In this document: one piece after another, positions 50,001-58,686 of the stretch
How positions within the stretch are numbered: position 1 is the stretch's first letter
Layout of the letters: each line of letters opens with the position of its first letter
Assembly (NCBI GenBank): GCA_049889815.1
Contig: JBMHCR010000013.1
Location: 108,713 to 172,712 of the forward strand
Direction: 5' to 3'
Length of the DNA stretch: 64,000 nucleotides
Source: JBPOFY01 sp049889815
GTDB lineage: Bacteria; Verrucomicrobiota; Verrucomicrobiia; Opitutales; Coraliomargaritaceae
The notes under the pieces: model-generated
Told to the model about the DNA's origin: nothing
The model's input: only the letters and a program-made list of their open reading frames with translations
Database searches by the model: none
Made by a program: the position numbers and the translations under genes

Positions 50001-52161
50001 ATTCATTGAGCGTGTCTCTAACCGCGATGACCTTAAGCACCTTTTGTGATTCGCCAAAGTCAAAATAGACCGTATCATTGACGACATTTCCGTCTTCATC
50101 GATGAGTTGATAGTCTTCGGTTTCTGCGGCTTCATCGCCTGCGGTGCCGACCAGTATACAACAGGTGCCATCACAAATAGTATTGGTTTCGCCTGTGTTC
50201 TCCAGCGGTATGATTTCAAGTTTCAGTCCCACGGGCGTGAGTGCACCATCGCGAGTTATGGTGATCTCTCCGTTATCTGGAATGGCGTTGGGGTAGTTGT
50301 TTTCGATTGCACAGATATCCGACCCGTACAGCATGAATTCTGGTATCCCCTGTGAACCGTCCAGCAATGTTTGTAGTCGCGTCGAATCGGGTACGCCTTT
50401 GATGGTTTCCGCATCGAAAAAGAGTAGCTCATGGTGTTCAGCAAGTGCTAGTTCTTCCCAGTCGGGAATGGAGTCATTATCCTGATCGATCTCCTGAATG
50501 TTTAGTTTGAAGAATCTTTGTGTTTGGTTTGTTTCATCTTCACGTGTATTTGGAATCAGGTATCCATCACCCGTGATTTGTCCCGTAGTGAACTTCCAAT
50601 TGTCGAAGATTGTTTGAGGCCTGATGGGGTAGGCGAGACTGAGCGAATTGATTTCTTCGACCGTATTTTCGCCGTCACGAAAGGTGAGTCCGCGAGCAGA
50701 ACCGACCAAATTTCCAGCGAGATCACTTACGTAAATATCAAAATGATCTTTTTCGACGGTTCGGCTGCCAAGCGGGGTTTCGTATTCGTAGCCCTGAGAG
50801 GATAGTGTCGTGACTTTTTCAATCCGATAAGTCGTATCGTATTCAATATCGATTCTAGCCTCATTTCCCGCCGCTCCGCCTGCCGTGATAGCAGGGCCAG
50901 GGTGAATGCCGCTATTCGGGAGTGGGAGAGAATTGAAGTCGATTCTTGGACCCTCCTGAGAAATTGGATCCGAGCGGTTGATCCAGAATAATCTCGCCGC
51001 ATGGACACCTGGTTTCATTTGAAATAACCAGGTACCGTAGAGGTGATCTTTTGATCCAAGTTCAAAATGAATACGTTCCGCGGTCGAGTCGCCTGCGTCC
51101 CCCTGAACAAATTCGGCGTTTCCGATCATGCCTGAGGTATTACTGACAATCGTTGTATTGGCAGGCCAGAGAGTACCAGTCTGTTCAGTGCTATCATAGT
51201 CATGCTCAAATAAGGTGACATCCAAGGCAGAACGATCAAAAGAATAGACAGGCGCGAGAGCCTCTGTGTTCAGCGCTTTTATTTGGTTGGTTCCCGGTTC
51301 CATCCAACCGACTTGAACGTGCTGATTTGGTTTTGTTGCCAAATACAGAATTTCTAAGGCGTACCGTTCACCGGCAATTAATTCGATCGGCAGCGAACGT
51401 TGTGTCGAAAATTTCCCCCACTCTAATGGCTGTATTCCAGACTGTTTTGACAGCACCTCGGCGATTTTTTCAAAGCCATTTTCTTGTCCGTCAATATAGA
51501 GCTCAGCGGGTCCACCAGAACTGAGAAAAAAGGTGTAGTCTCCAGTTTTTTGCGTGGTGATCCGACAATTTATCTTAGCTCCGTATCCAGTTGCCAAAAA
51601 AATGGGTGCTTCGATTCGATCATGATGTAGTGTGCCATCTGATGATGAGAGTTGTTGAAGGTCGGACGTGAGTACGTCAGTGCCTTCACCGTCGACCTCC
51701 GACCAAAACTGAATCGTTACAGGGCTGCGCATTTGGGCGATGCCATTTGTTTGGATGGCGAGTTCTTGTTCACCGCCACTACCGATCCAGCCATCACTAA
51801 TCGGCATAAATGTATCTAAATCTTCAGATCTGAACAGTTTGTAGTGCTTTCCTTGAACTGTGTCGAAGCTCAGTAGAATGGTATCAGGGTTCGATTCTTG
51901 AATCAGAGGTTTGATGGTTGGGTGATCAGCACCGTCATACGGGTCGGTTCCTGTGATGCATTCTTCGAGATTGGTAAAGCTGTCACCATCCTCGTCTGCA
52001 TCGAGGTCTAGCGTGCTCGCATTGAAAAGCTGCTCCCAGACGTCGCTCAGGCCATTTTCATTGCCATCAATGGCATAACTCCAGGCGGGCATCAGGAGCC
52101 CGCATAACAAGAGACATCGCGGCGTTAGCATGATCTTAGGTGGGGAAACAAAAGTGGACAT
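47056..52161 (-). CDS. Giant secreted DUF1800 protein with TSP3-like, PA14-like and CHRD domains
   Basis: A 1701-residue protein. Signal peptide LTPRCLLLCGLLMPAWSYA (a second ATG at 52131 would give the shorter start). Residues 31-80 hold a calcium-binding thrombospondin-type-3-like stretch (DLDADEDGDSFTNLEECITG). About 140-300 resemble PA14 (GDYTFFLSSGGPAELYIDGQ). About 430-760 are beta-rich, ending in a Calx-beta-like part (VYFDFGESQKVLKVIAV). About 765-920 are a CHRD domain (FTGSFSKDGRAAGFVNGTGS, ending in PAGEIWAFLRL). From about 955 comes DUF1800 (AEVRRFLNQATFGATDLAVE; then ENLARENMQLFSIGLF and RRLIQRFTTS). Function unknown; probably displayed on the surface. Next to DUF1501 in one operon. 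Confidence 0.88.
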   Translation of the reverse strand: MSTFVSPPKIMLTPRCLLLCGLLMPAWSYAIDGNENGLSDVWEQLFNASTLDLDADEDGDSFTNLEECITGTDPYDGADHPTIKPLIQESNPDTILLSFDTVQGKHYKLFRSEDLDTFMPISDGWIGSGGEQELAIQTNGIAQMRSPVTIQFWSEVDGEGTDVLTSDLQQLSSSDGTLHHDRIEAPIFLATGYGAKINCRITTQKTGDYTFFLSSGGPAELYIDGQENGFEKIAEVLSKQSGIQPLEWGKFSTQRSLPIELIAGERYALEILYLATKPNQHVQVGWMEPGTNQIKALNTEALAPVYSFDRSALDVTLFEHDYDSTEQTGTLWPANTTIVSNTSGMIGNAEFVQGDAGDSTAERIHFELGSKDHLYGTWLFQMKPGVHAARLFWINRSDPISQEGPRIDFNSLPLPNSGIHPGPAITAGGAAGNEARIDIEYDTTYRIEKVTTLSSQGYEYETPLGSRTVEKDHFDIYVSDLAGNLVGSARGLTFRDGENTVEEINSLSLAYPIRPQTIFDNWKFTTGQITGDGYLIPNTREDETNQTQRFFKLNIQEIDQDNDSIPDWEELALAEHHELLFFDAETIKGVPDSTRLQTLLDGSQGIPEFMLYGSDICAIENNYPNAIPDNGEITITRDGALTPVGLKLEIIPLENTGETNTICDGTCCILVGTAGDEAAETEDYQLIDEDGNVVNDTVYFDFGESQKVLKVIAVRDTLNEYPETLNIRIADSADGSYTASRLMNGASIQLFDLPDSPDNETIFTGSFSKDGRAAGFVNGTGSVTATINGPRTEIRFWNQFSNLTSAQQDAHVHKSSASNGPGDIVYAITNTPGGESGPAPGSDPFNGQLEYYPIQVLAGDPIPVGVNTGDGYPWDLTESAGVVPTGGAIPTKQAIIDSLFGQNGESPLYLNIHTIANPAGEIWAFLRLSEGSIDEPSAPEAAATPGSAEYPQLEGALLEAEVRRFLNQATFGATDLAVEGLLTKISFERIRNPDYHRHEAFAAWIDRQMNPTQTSQTYLLDYFTASYMQYLQISGVFDPTKNPTDGITATPSAPTTWPSINRDDTNSELWYLNQAFPLDYSEYDLATSVNRTIRNGEQALNRATFNQVMINAKDQLRQKMGFALQQIVVVSKALNTVRTQPFANLNYQDQLNANAFGYYRDILGYVNWSPLMGAWLSSLKNQKAIDFDGDGLFDSYPDENLARENMQLFSIGLFNMWPDGTLRLTPNGLPEPSYTNADIQEFAKILTGQSFSLKRDYRSDYTWGGVPYSADNENFNENFIAGPMGRQFLYPMKMFGDYHSLGAKTFAGTTIDNSALPDFTAQGIADIEDAIDWLAGVPGDGLPDYDMVNSHVSTPAFISRRLIQRFTTSNPSTDYLHRVATIFKDSEGDLGQTLKAILLDPEARKIDLSDTQFGLKKSPLEAYFQLLRAFDAFTYIPLKNPKGQAPFDEAPGSFSDPDLYISNFGYPQHQLDNFERNVRIMFNSFYTGGTEGLQMNPFEQETVFNYYLPDFSPGGTLSDTGMVAPELQLANEPDIIRNINYFEQITRSPNGQSGGIKLGSSNDLHNALFNSTGASKNSDTRLPLQKMADSFYPVTAPNNSADIHGRTSESIADEALLDALDLRLTNGLFKMRYPYDPTDDDDPHSPGIDDLLKNPRELIIDSVHGTYGNPFDGIRDAQTRRNKLQDLLFLLSVSPEYQVKK

Positions 52162-52712
52162 TAAGCGGATTCAAACATCTAAAATTTGCCTAAACCTGCT
52201 GAACCATAAACCTTAAATACCCCAGTACCTGTTTTCGAGTTTTTTTTCGAAAGCTTTGCGTGAAATTCTTCAAAGAAGGTAGCCCCTGCAGTCTCCTAGT
52301 AATGGGGGCGTTGGAAACCGTATGTTGATACTTTTTGGGAAAAATCTAACAGATAATCGCAACTTTGGTGCTCGAGAGACGTTTTCCATTATTAATACGG
52401 GCTTCTGATTTCCGTTTTAACATGTAAGGAATTTACCGACGAGTCGTTTTTTCATTCTAGGGCTCTTGGGGGAGCGATCGTGAGGGGTAGCGTCATGTGT
52501 CGGACGATACATGGCGCTTTTGCCTTCGGGTCGAGACCGGTGCAGTTTAGAAACTTTTTGCAGATTGTTCTGGCTATAGACATTTACAAGGCGCACGTGC
52601 CCTGTTTTCCTCTCGAAGGGATCATGACCCTCCAGCCTGCTCGCCTCCAATTTTGTGGATAAATAACACAAGCTTGGATACTTACTGACTTAACACACCT
52701 ACCTTTAAACCC
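52162..52712. other. 551-base divergent spacer between DUF1800 gene and exporter operon
   Basis: No supported gene. It holds a GCCCC...GGGGC hairpin (52282-52309) and a dyad CATGTGTC GGAC GATACATG (52494-52513, eight pairs with one G-U). Small frames here (60-85 codons) lack family character. The length suggests separate promoters with some regulation for the two operons. Confidence 0.5.
52494..52513. promoter_or_regulatory. Candidate operator dyad upstream of exporter operon
   Basis: CATGTGTC and GATACATG are complementary over eight bases (one G-U) around GGAC. It is about 200 bases before the secretin start. Role inferred from position only. Confidence 0.3.
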
Positions 52713-53987
52713 ATGCCACGCCAACAACTTATTCGGGATTTATTCTCGTCGATACTTGCCTCCTTGTTCCTCACTGGAAGCTACCTCTGGGCAGATGATG
52801 CTCGGGTAGAAATAAGCGACGAGACGTATTCTGTATCGCTTGACGACGCCTTGGACGATGACCACACATCCCGACTTGAATCCTTTAAGAGCCAAATGAT
52901 CGGTGGTAGCAGTGGGATGGGTCGAGAGGTCTTTATCTACGATTGCATGTATGTACAGGCTGCGAATTTACGACGCGTTTTGGAAGAGTTTATAAGTTCT
53001 GACGGTATGGTCGCGGAGAGCACGGAATCGGACCAAATCGTGTTATCTGACAATTCGGAGAATCTGGACTTGATGAAGCAGATCATTAAGAAATTGGATC
53101 AACCTGTCCCACAGATCCTAGTCGAAGCACGAATTGTTGAGTTGAACATTGATTCCGATTTGGAGAAGGAGGTTGATTTGTTCTACGAGCAAATCGGCAC
53201 GAATTTGCTGACTGGGGAGCTCGCTTTAGCCGATGAGATTGGGACGAAACTTAGTGTGGCTGGTGCTGCGCCAAATACAGGTCAAGGCGGTATTGTGAAT
53301 TCCCAGGTTTGGGATCGTGATACCGAGTCTCTGAATCTCTTCATTCGTTATCTTGAGACAAACGGTAAGGCGAAAATCCTATCCGCTCCGAATTTGATCA
53401 TCCAGCGAGGGAAAGAGGGCAGCATCGTGACGGGTGAGGAAGTACCGATTCTCTCGCAGACGACTTCTTCCGGGGGTGTGACCACGTCAACAGAGTTTAA
53501 GAGTGTCGGTATTAAGTTGAATGTGAAACCAACTATGATCGTGGGGGATCGCGTTCGGCTTGAGGTGAATCCAGAAGTCTCCACTGTGATCGGCTTTAGC
53601 GTGGCAGGCGATGTGAGCAATCCGATCATCGCGGTGCGACAGGCGCGCACAGAGCTGGAGGTGCGTGATGGTCAGCTGATTTCCATGGCGGGTCTGTTGC
53701 AGAGTACTGACCGTGATACAAAGCGCCGTACCCCAGGTTTCTCGGAGATTCCGCTGTTAGGTTCTTTATTTAAGTCGGACCGACGACAAAGCGAGCAGAC
53801 ACAGCTGATTATTTTCCTGAATATCAAGATCCTTGAATTCGGTGAAGAGACTATTATCCAGCCGGACGCGATGGACCCTAAAATCAATGAGGTGATTGAG
53901 GGGATAGAGGCAAAGAATGAGGAGGCAGTTGGCGAAGCTTCACTCATCGACGATGTCGCAAGTTTCCTCGATTTGGGAGATGACTAA
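52713..53987 (+). CDS. Short secretin-domain outer-membrane protein
   Basis: A 424-residue exported protein. A signal peptide (SSILASLFLTGSYLWA) is followed by one N1/secretin_N-like domain at about 70-135 (FIYDCMYVQAANLRRVLEEF, then MKQIIKKLDQPVPQILVEAR). The secretin domain runs from about 210-390: IRYLETNGKAKILSAPNLI, SIVTGEEVPI, GIKLNVKPTMIVGD, LQSTDRDTKRRTPGFSEIPL, and LGSLFKSDRR. GspD-type secretins run to 600-700 residues with several N domains, so this one is minimal. The next gene (adaptor) overlaps its stop by eight bases, so it probably serves as the outer-membrane channel of the MacAB-like exporter encoded downstream. Confidence 0.86.
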   Translation: MPRQQLIRDLFSSILASLFLTGSYLWADDARVEISDETYSVSLDDALDDDHTSRLESFKSQMIGGSSGMGREVFIYDCMYVQAANLRRVLEEFISSDGMVAESTESDQIVLSDNSENLDLMKQIIKKLDQPVPQILVEARIVELNIDSDLEKEVDLFYEQIGTNLLTGELALADEIGTKLSVAGAAPNTGQGGIVNSQVWDRDTESLNLFIRYLETNGKAKILSAPNLIIQRGKEGSIVTGEEVPILSQTTSSGGVTTSTEFKSVGIKLNVKPTMIVGDRVRLEVNPEVSTVIGFSVAGDVSNPIIAVRQARTELEVRDGQLISMAGLLQSTDRDTKRRTPGFSEIPLLGSLFKSDRRQSEQTQLIIFLNIKILEFGEETIIQPDAMDPKINEVIEGIEAKNEEAVGEASLIDDVASFLDLGDD

Positions 53988-55683
53988 TCAATTCAAAGAA
54001 TGGCTGCGTAGCCTCTCGGTTAAGCAGCGCGTCCTCTATATCGTGGGCATGGTCCTGGGGCTGTGGATTCTGTTTGGACTTACACGTTGTGGAAACTCTT
54101 CTGGCTCGGAAGATGGAGAGCAGTTGGATCGCTATCATGAGGTCGAACGGGGTGACTTTAATATCACAGTGCTCTCAAAGGGGGAACTCGACGCGATTGA
54201 GAACTATGAGCTTCGCTTTGAGGGGGTGGGTAAGAAGGGCTTGCGAATTGAGCAGATCGTCAAAGATAAATCGAAAGTGACCAAGGGCGATGTGGTTGCA
54301 AGCTTTGCAGATGAGGAATACGTTGAAGAAATCACGCTTCTTGAGGAAAGCATACAAGACACGCAGGCGGACTACGAAGAGCGTCTGACTTTCGAGACGG
54401 ATCTGTTTGAAAACAATATACGAGACCTTCGTGAGGCGCTGGATGATGCTGAGTTGAATATATCGCTGTTTCTCGGAAATCAGTCGGTTGAGCGTGATAA
54501 GTCGATTACTACCCTAGCTCAAGCGAGCAATAAGTATGAGACGGCGAAAGAGGCGTTGAATAAATACCAAAACCTCCAGTATCGGACTGAGAGTAAGCAG
54601 AAGCAGGCTGAGATTGATCAGAAAGAGCAGGAGTATTATGATGCAGTGGACGATTTGGATAAAGCCACGCAGGAGCTCTCTGAGGCCCGATTAAAGGATG
54701 ATAGCACTCGGGAGAAAGCCGAACGCGCGGTAACACTTGCCGAGAAGAAGGTAAACAATCTCTTTGCCGCTTGGGAAACCGCGAGAAAGGCCGATAGGCA
54801 GTTTCGACGTTACGACCATCCACAGACGTTGCGGCGCTTGACCATCGCTGCTGAGATTTCAGAGCTGGATTTGAAGCGTCTCCTAATAAAGGCGGAGAGT
54901 GATAAAGTTCAGGCAGATCGGCGCTACCGCAGGCTGCTTCGTGAGAAATCGAATATCGTGGAGAAAATTGAGCAGCGCGAAAAAAAATTTGCCGACGATC
55001 TCGAGCGCATCGAGAATGACTACGAAACAAATATGGGGCGACTCAATGAACGTTTGGTCGAGTTTAGGAGTGATTTGGAGGGATTGATTCTTCGCGCTCC
55101 AGTAGATGGGATCGTCACACTTGGAGCCCCGCCTCGTCGTGGGCGTGAGCCGAAGGAACTGGCAGTCGGTATCGATGTGAAGCCTAAAGAGATCGTGGCA
55201 CGTATTCCGGATCTTTCACAGTTTCGCGTGCGTTGTGACATTCCAGAAATATACCGTTCACGCATCGAACAAGAGCAGCCGGCAATTCTTAAGAATGCGG
55301 CGCTTCCAGAGCTTGAGATGAAAGGCGTGGTCGAGTCGATTGCGACGATGTCGCAGCGGGTCTATCATTGGGATTCGCGAAGCCCCCGTGTTTACGAGAC
55401 AAATATCAGCACGAACAGTTCGGATCCGCGTTTGGTCCCTGGTATGACGGTGGAGGTGGAGATCTTGGTTGATGCGGTTAAAGGTGTTTTGTTTTTGCCC
55501 GTCGAAGCGGTCTACAACAACGAGGGTGAATCCTACTGCAAAGTAAAGACCGGCTTCTCTACTGAGGAACGCTTGATTGAAACAGGTCGTTCCTCTTACA
55601 GTCATGTTGAAGTTGTGTCTGGTCTGGAAGAGGGAGATGTGGTTCTCTTGTTTTCTGCGAGTGCAGAGAATGGCGGGAGTTGA
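53980..55683 (+). CDS. HlyD/MacA-type periplasmic adaptor with unusually long coiled coil
   Basis: A 567-residue membrane-fusion protein. An N-terminal helix (VLYIVGMVLGLWILFGLTRC, about residues 18-37) anchors it in the inner membrane. A lipoyl-like half (HEVERGDFNITVLSKGEL) precedes about 270 residues of strongly predicted coiled coil (ITLLEESIQDTQADYEERL through RLNERLVEFRSDLEGL). It ends with the second lipoyl half (LILRAPVDGIVTLG) and a beta-barrel (IPDLSQFRVRCDIPEIYRS; VPGMTVEVEILVDAVKGVLF). MacA has about 370 residues, so the hairpin is much longer here and could reach a distant channel. It overlaps the secretin gene by eight bases; its stop overlaps the ATPase start. Confidence 0.88.
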   Translation: MTNQFKEWLRSLSVKQRVLYIVGMVLGLWILFGLTRCGNSSGSEDGEQLDRYHEVERGDFNITVLSKGELDAIENYELRFEGVGKKGLRIEQIVKDKSKVTKGDVVASFADEEYVEEITLLEESIQDTQADYEERLTFETDLFENNIRDLREALDDAELNISLFLGNQSVERDKSITTLAQASNKYETAKEALNKYQNLQYRTESKQKQAEIDQKEQEYYDAVDDLDKATQELSEARLKDDSTREKAERAVTLAEKKVNNLFAAWETARKADRQFRRYDHPQTLRRLTIAAEISELDLKRLLIKAESDKVQADRRYRRLLREKSNIVEKIEQREKKFADDLERIENDYETNMGRLNERLVEFRSDLEGLILRAPVDGIVTLGAPPRRGREPKELAVGIDVKPKEIVARIPDLSQFRVRCDIPEIYRSRIEQEQPAILKNAALPELEMKGVVESIATMSQRVYHWDSRSPRVYETNISTNSSDPRLVPGMTVEVEILVDAVKGVLFLPVEAVYNNEGESYCKVKTGFSTEERLIETGRSSYSHVEVVSGLEEGDVVLLFSASAENGGS

Positions 55684-56387
55684 TGAGTATTTCGATGGAC
55701 ACGAGTTCCCAAAAAAGATCCATGATTGAGCTTAAGCAAATTGCGAAGCGCTACGAAATGGGGGAACACGTAGTGCATGCCTTACATCCCCTAGAGTTGA
55801 AATTTCAGACCGGCCAGTTTGTCGCGATTGTTGGCCCGTCTGGTTCTGGAAAGTCTACATTGTTGAATTTGCTCGGATTACTGGATCAGCCGAGTGGGGG
55901 AGAGTATTGGCTAGATGGGCAGAATGTTGCGGACCTACCGGACTTCAAGATTTCACAGATTCGTTGTCGCAAAATTGGTTTCATCTTTCAGTCGTTCAAT
56001 CTGTTTCCGAACATGTCGGTTTTGGAGAATGTATGCGTTCCGATGCACTATGCGGAGCAGCCAAAAGACTTTATGCAGGAGCGCGCACTTGAGGTGTTGA
56101 CCCGATTGGGCTTAAAAGACCGCACGGATCATAAACCGACGGAGCTTTCCGGAGGTCAGCGGCAACGGGTCGCTATTGCCCGTTCGCTGGCAAACGATCC
56201 ACCAGTACTGCTTGCTGATGAACCAACTGGGAATTTGGATGAATCTACCGGCGAGGAAGTCATGGAGATTTTCCGTGAGCTGCGCTTAGAGGGGCGCTCG
56301 ATCATCATGGTGACTCACAATCCGGAATATGAGAGTGAGGTGGATCGAGTTGTGGAGATTCACGATGGCCGCATTAAACGATCATAG
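55683..56387 (+). CDS. MacB/LolD-type ABC transporter ATP-binding protein
   Basis: A 234-residue ATPase of the MacB/LolD family. Walker A IVGPSGSGKSTLLNLLGLLD, a Q-loop FIFQSFNLFPNMSVLENV, the ABC signature LSGGQRQRVAIARSLA, Walker B VLLADEPTGNLDE, and the switch His in IIMVTHNPEYE. The ATG overlaps the adaptor stop by one base; the permease gene follows after two bases. In MacB proper, the ATPase is fused to the permease; here they are separate. Confidence 0.93.
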   Translation: MSISMDTSSQKRSMIELKQIAKRYEMGEHVVHALHPLELKFQTGQFVAIVGPSGSGKSTLLNLLGLLDQPSGGEYWLDGQNVADLPDFKISQIRCRKIGFIFQSFNLFPNMSVLENVCVPMHYAEQPKDFMQERALEVLTRLGLKDRTDHKPTELSGGQRQRVAIARSLANDPPVLLADEPTGNLDESTGEEVMEIFRELRLEGRSIIMVTHNPEYESEVDRVVEIHDGRIKRS

Positions 56388-56389
56388 GT

Positions 56390-57619
56390 ATGCGGTTTTC
56401 GAATACACTACGTCTTTCCATTCGGAGCCTGATGAGCCATCCATTCCGGGCCTTTCTCGCTGGGCTTGGCGTTGTGTTTGGCGTTGGAGCTGTGGTTGGT
56501 ATGCTGGCGATTGGCGAGGGTGCGCGCATTGAGTCGATTCGGCAGATTCAGGAAATGGGTGTGGATAAAATTATCTTGCGTTCGATCACCAAAGATATCG
56601 GAGACAATAACCAAAGTGGGGTGGTTGGTATCAAAGAAGAAGACATTCGTCATATCCAGAATGAGTTCGACAACGTCAAAGAGGTATTACCGATTACTCA
56701 CTGGCAAGGCATGGCGACCAGCCAATGGGTGGAGCTTCCGAATACGCACACCTTGGGAGTGCCGAATGAGTTTTTACAGATTACCAATAGTCGGCTGGTC
56801 GATGGACAGAGCCGTTTTTTTACGGAGAAAGATAATGAAGACGGTGAGCCTGTGTGCGTGATTGGCAGGCGTCTTGCAAAAGACCTTTTTCAGTTTCGCG
56901 ATCCAGTCGGAGAGCGCTTGCTGTTCAATGCGACCTATCTTACCATTGTCGGTGTTTTGAATAATGCTGCCGATCGCGAGATCGAGGGTATTGGCAGTAT
57001 CAACTCCTTGGTATATGTACCGAGCTCGACAGGTTTTAACAATTGGTCGACTCCCACCACGCGGGGCAATACGGTGCCCTACAAGCTGACCTATGTGGTG
57101 GTGAATGATATCGACCAGATTGAAAACACTAGCAAACGGCTCGAATCTTACCTACGCACGACGCATGCGGAGCCGGATTATGAGATTGTCTTGCCCTTCG
57201 AGCTTATGCGGCAACAGGAAGCAACTCAGCGAATCTTTACCATCGTGATGGCTTCAATCGCATCGATTTCATTGCTCGTCGGTGGCATCGGCATCATGAA
57301 TATCATGCTGGCGAATATCTACGAGCGGATGAAAGAAATCGGAACGCGTAGAGCTCTCGGTGCTACCCGCCAGGACATCCTCATACAGTTTTTGGTGGAG
57401 TCCGTTGTCCTTACTGCGATTGGCGGTGCCTTGGGTGCTATGCTGGGTGTTATTTTGGCCAAATTCGTTGCAGAATATGCCGAGATGCCGACCGCAGTTA
57501 CCGCCTTCTCGGTCGTTGTTTCGCTCACTGTCTCAGTGCTCACGGGCGTAGTTTTTGGCTCATTCCCCGCTTGGAAAGCCGCCAACTTGTCGCCAATGGA
57601 AGCTTTGCGGCATGAATAA
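56390..57619 (+). CDS. MacB/FtsX-type ABC transporter permease
   Basis: A 409-residue permease. N-terminal helix RAFLAGLGVVFGVGAVVGMLAIGEGA, a MacB-like periplasmic domain of about 200 residues (IKEEDIRHIQNEFDNVKEVLP onwards), then an FtsX-type C-terminal part with three helices: ASIASISLLVGGIGIMNIMLA, TNGAL-like VVLTAIGGALGAMLGVILA, and FSVVVSLTVSVLTGVVFG, ending in AWKAANLSPMEALRHE, the usual MacB end. Substrate unknown: macrolide-like molecules, peptides, lipoproteins or outer-membrane polysaccharides are possible. It completes the four-gene exporter operon. Confidence 0.92.
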   Translation: MRFSNTLRLSIRSLMSHPFRAFLAGLGVVFGVGAVVGMLAIGEGARIESIRQIQEMGVDKIILRSITKDIGDNNQSGVVGIKEEDIRHIQNEFDNVKEVLPITHWQGMATSQWVELPNTHTLGVPNEFLQITNSRLVDGQSRFFTEKDNEDGEPVCVIGRRLAKDLFQFRDPVGERLLFNATYLTIVGVLNNAADREIEGIGSINSLVYVPSSTGFNNWSTPTTRGNTVPYKLTYVVVNDIDQIENTSKRLESYLRTTHAEPDYEIVLPFELMRQQEATQRIFTIVMASIASISLLVGGIGIMNIMLANIYERMKEIGTRRALGATRQDILIQFLVESVVLTAIGGALGAMLGVILAKFVAEYAEMPTAVTAFSVVVSLTVSVLTGVVFGSFPAWKAANLSPMEALRHE

Positions 57620-57622
57620 AGG

Positions 57623-58621
57623 CTACTGTTTGAGCTGAAACTTGCGGCTGGTGTTTTCAGTTGCAGTCGGAAAGTCTTCAGGAATCGGGATCGTGACCTC
57701 TCCAGTTGCTGCCCACTCGACGCCGCGAAGGAAAGAGATGATGAAGCCGACACTTTCAAAAGCATCTTGGTCGTGACCCAGAGTGGTGTGAAAAACGCGA
57801 CCTTCGCCATAATCGATAGTCATTAAGATCGGCTCGTGTCGTTGGGTGGGTGCGTTCGGGTTTTGGTCGCGACCCGTTGCTAGAACAGTCATATCCTCGG
57901 CAGGACCACGGAGTTTCGCATAGCACTCATCAGCACCAACAAGCCAGACTTCTGGCATGCCTTTCGTGATGGGATGGTTAGCTTCACGAATGGTAATTGG
58001 GAATACATGCTTTGGACCATGTGCGCCAGCACCTCCGGGAGTCATATCGCGAATGAGTTGACCTTCTTCGTTGTAGTAGACGTAAGGTCCATCCGTGTGA
58101 TTGCGTCCGCCCCAGCCGCCAATGCCAATCATGAGGTTGTAGGCCTTCCATTCCGGCCATGAACTGTCTGCAGCGTGGACAGAAACAAATCCACCGCCAT
58201 TTTGCATGTAGTCTTCGAGTGCTTTCTCAGTAGCACTTGAGAGAGCTGCAGCCTTCCAACCAAAGTTCGAAATCACGACATCGTAATCAGCGAAGTTAGG
58301 CATGAACTCAGGATCGTGCTTTGGTTGCGATACATCCTCGGTCTCACCTGCATTTGCCAGCGGTAAAAACTTGGCGAGCCCTTTGCCTTTCCAGGTGTAT
58401 TGGGTGCGTTCCACATCAACTTCAAAGAGACTTGTCTCTTCAAGGTATTGCTTCATCATGATGGTCGATTTGGGCCAGATGAAGTGGTTGTTCTGACCAT
58501 CGATGATCAAGGCCTTGAGCTTTTCACGCTTTTTTGTGTGTTGAAGATTCTCTGTGTGGAGGCAACCAGTGCTCAGGATAGTTGCGGCTACAAGACCGAG
58601 AGCAAAGTGTCGCTTTTTCAT
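57623..58621 (-). CDS. ThuA-domain lipoprotein
   Basis: A 332-residue predicted lipoprotein: AATILSTGCLH gives a lipobox with Cys near residue 19. The ThuA (trehalose-utilisation-like, class I glutamine amidotransferase-like) domain fills the rest: LKALIIDGQNNHFIWPKSTI, YDVVISNFGW, GGGFVSVHAADSSWPEWKAY, GWGGRNHTDGPYVYY, and RVFHTTLGHDQDAFES. The frame extends 107 codons upstream, but only the ATG at 58621 gives a signal peptide. ThuA-like proteins are common in Verrucomicrobiota and Planctomycetota, often with sugar genes; the biochemical role is unknown. It lies next to a sugar porter gene. Confidence 0.85.
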   Translation of the reverse strand: MKKRHFALGLVAATILSTGCLHTENLQHTKKREKLKALIIDGQNNHFIWPKSTIMMKQYLEETSLFEVDVERTQYTWKGKGLAKFLPLANAGETEDVSQPKHDPEFMPNFADYDVVISNFGWKAAALSSATEKALEDYMQNGGGFVSVHAADSSWPEWKAYNLMIGIGGWGGRNHTDGPYVYYNEEGQLIRDMTPGGAGAHGPKHVFPITIREANHPITKGMPEVWLVGADECYAKLRGPAEDMTVLATGRDQNPNAPTQRHEPILMTIDYGEGRVFHTTLGHDQDAFESVGFIISFLRGVEWAATGEVTIPIPEDFPTATENTSRKFQLKQ

Positions 58622-58686
58622 AAACTTAGGGGAGAGATACCGTTTAGGAAGGAGTTGTCTATGCAATGTTTTGTTTGAATTTGGCT

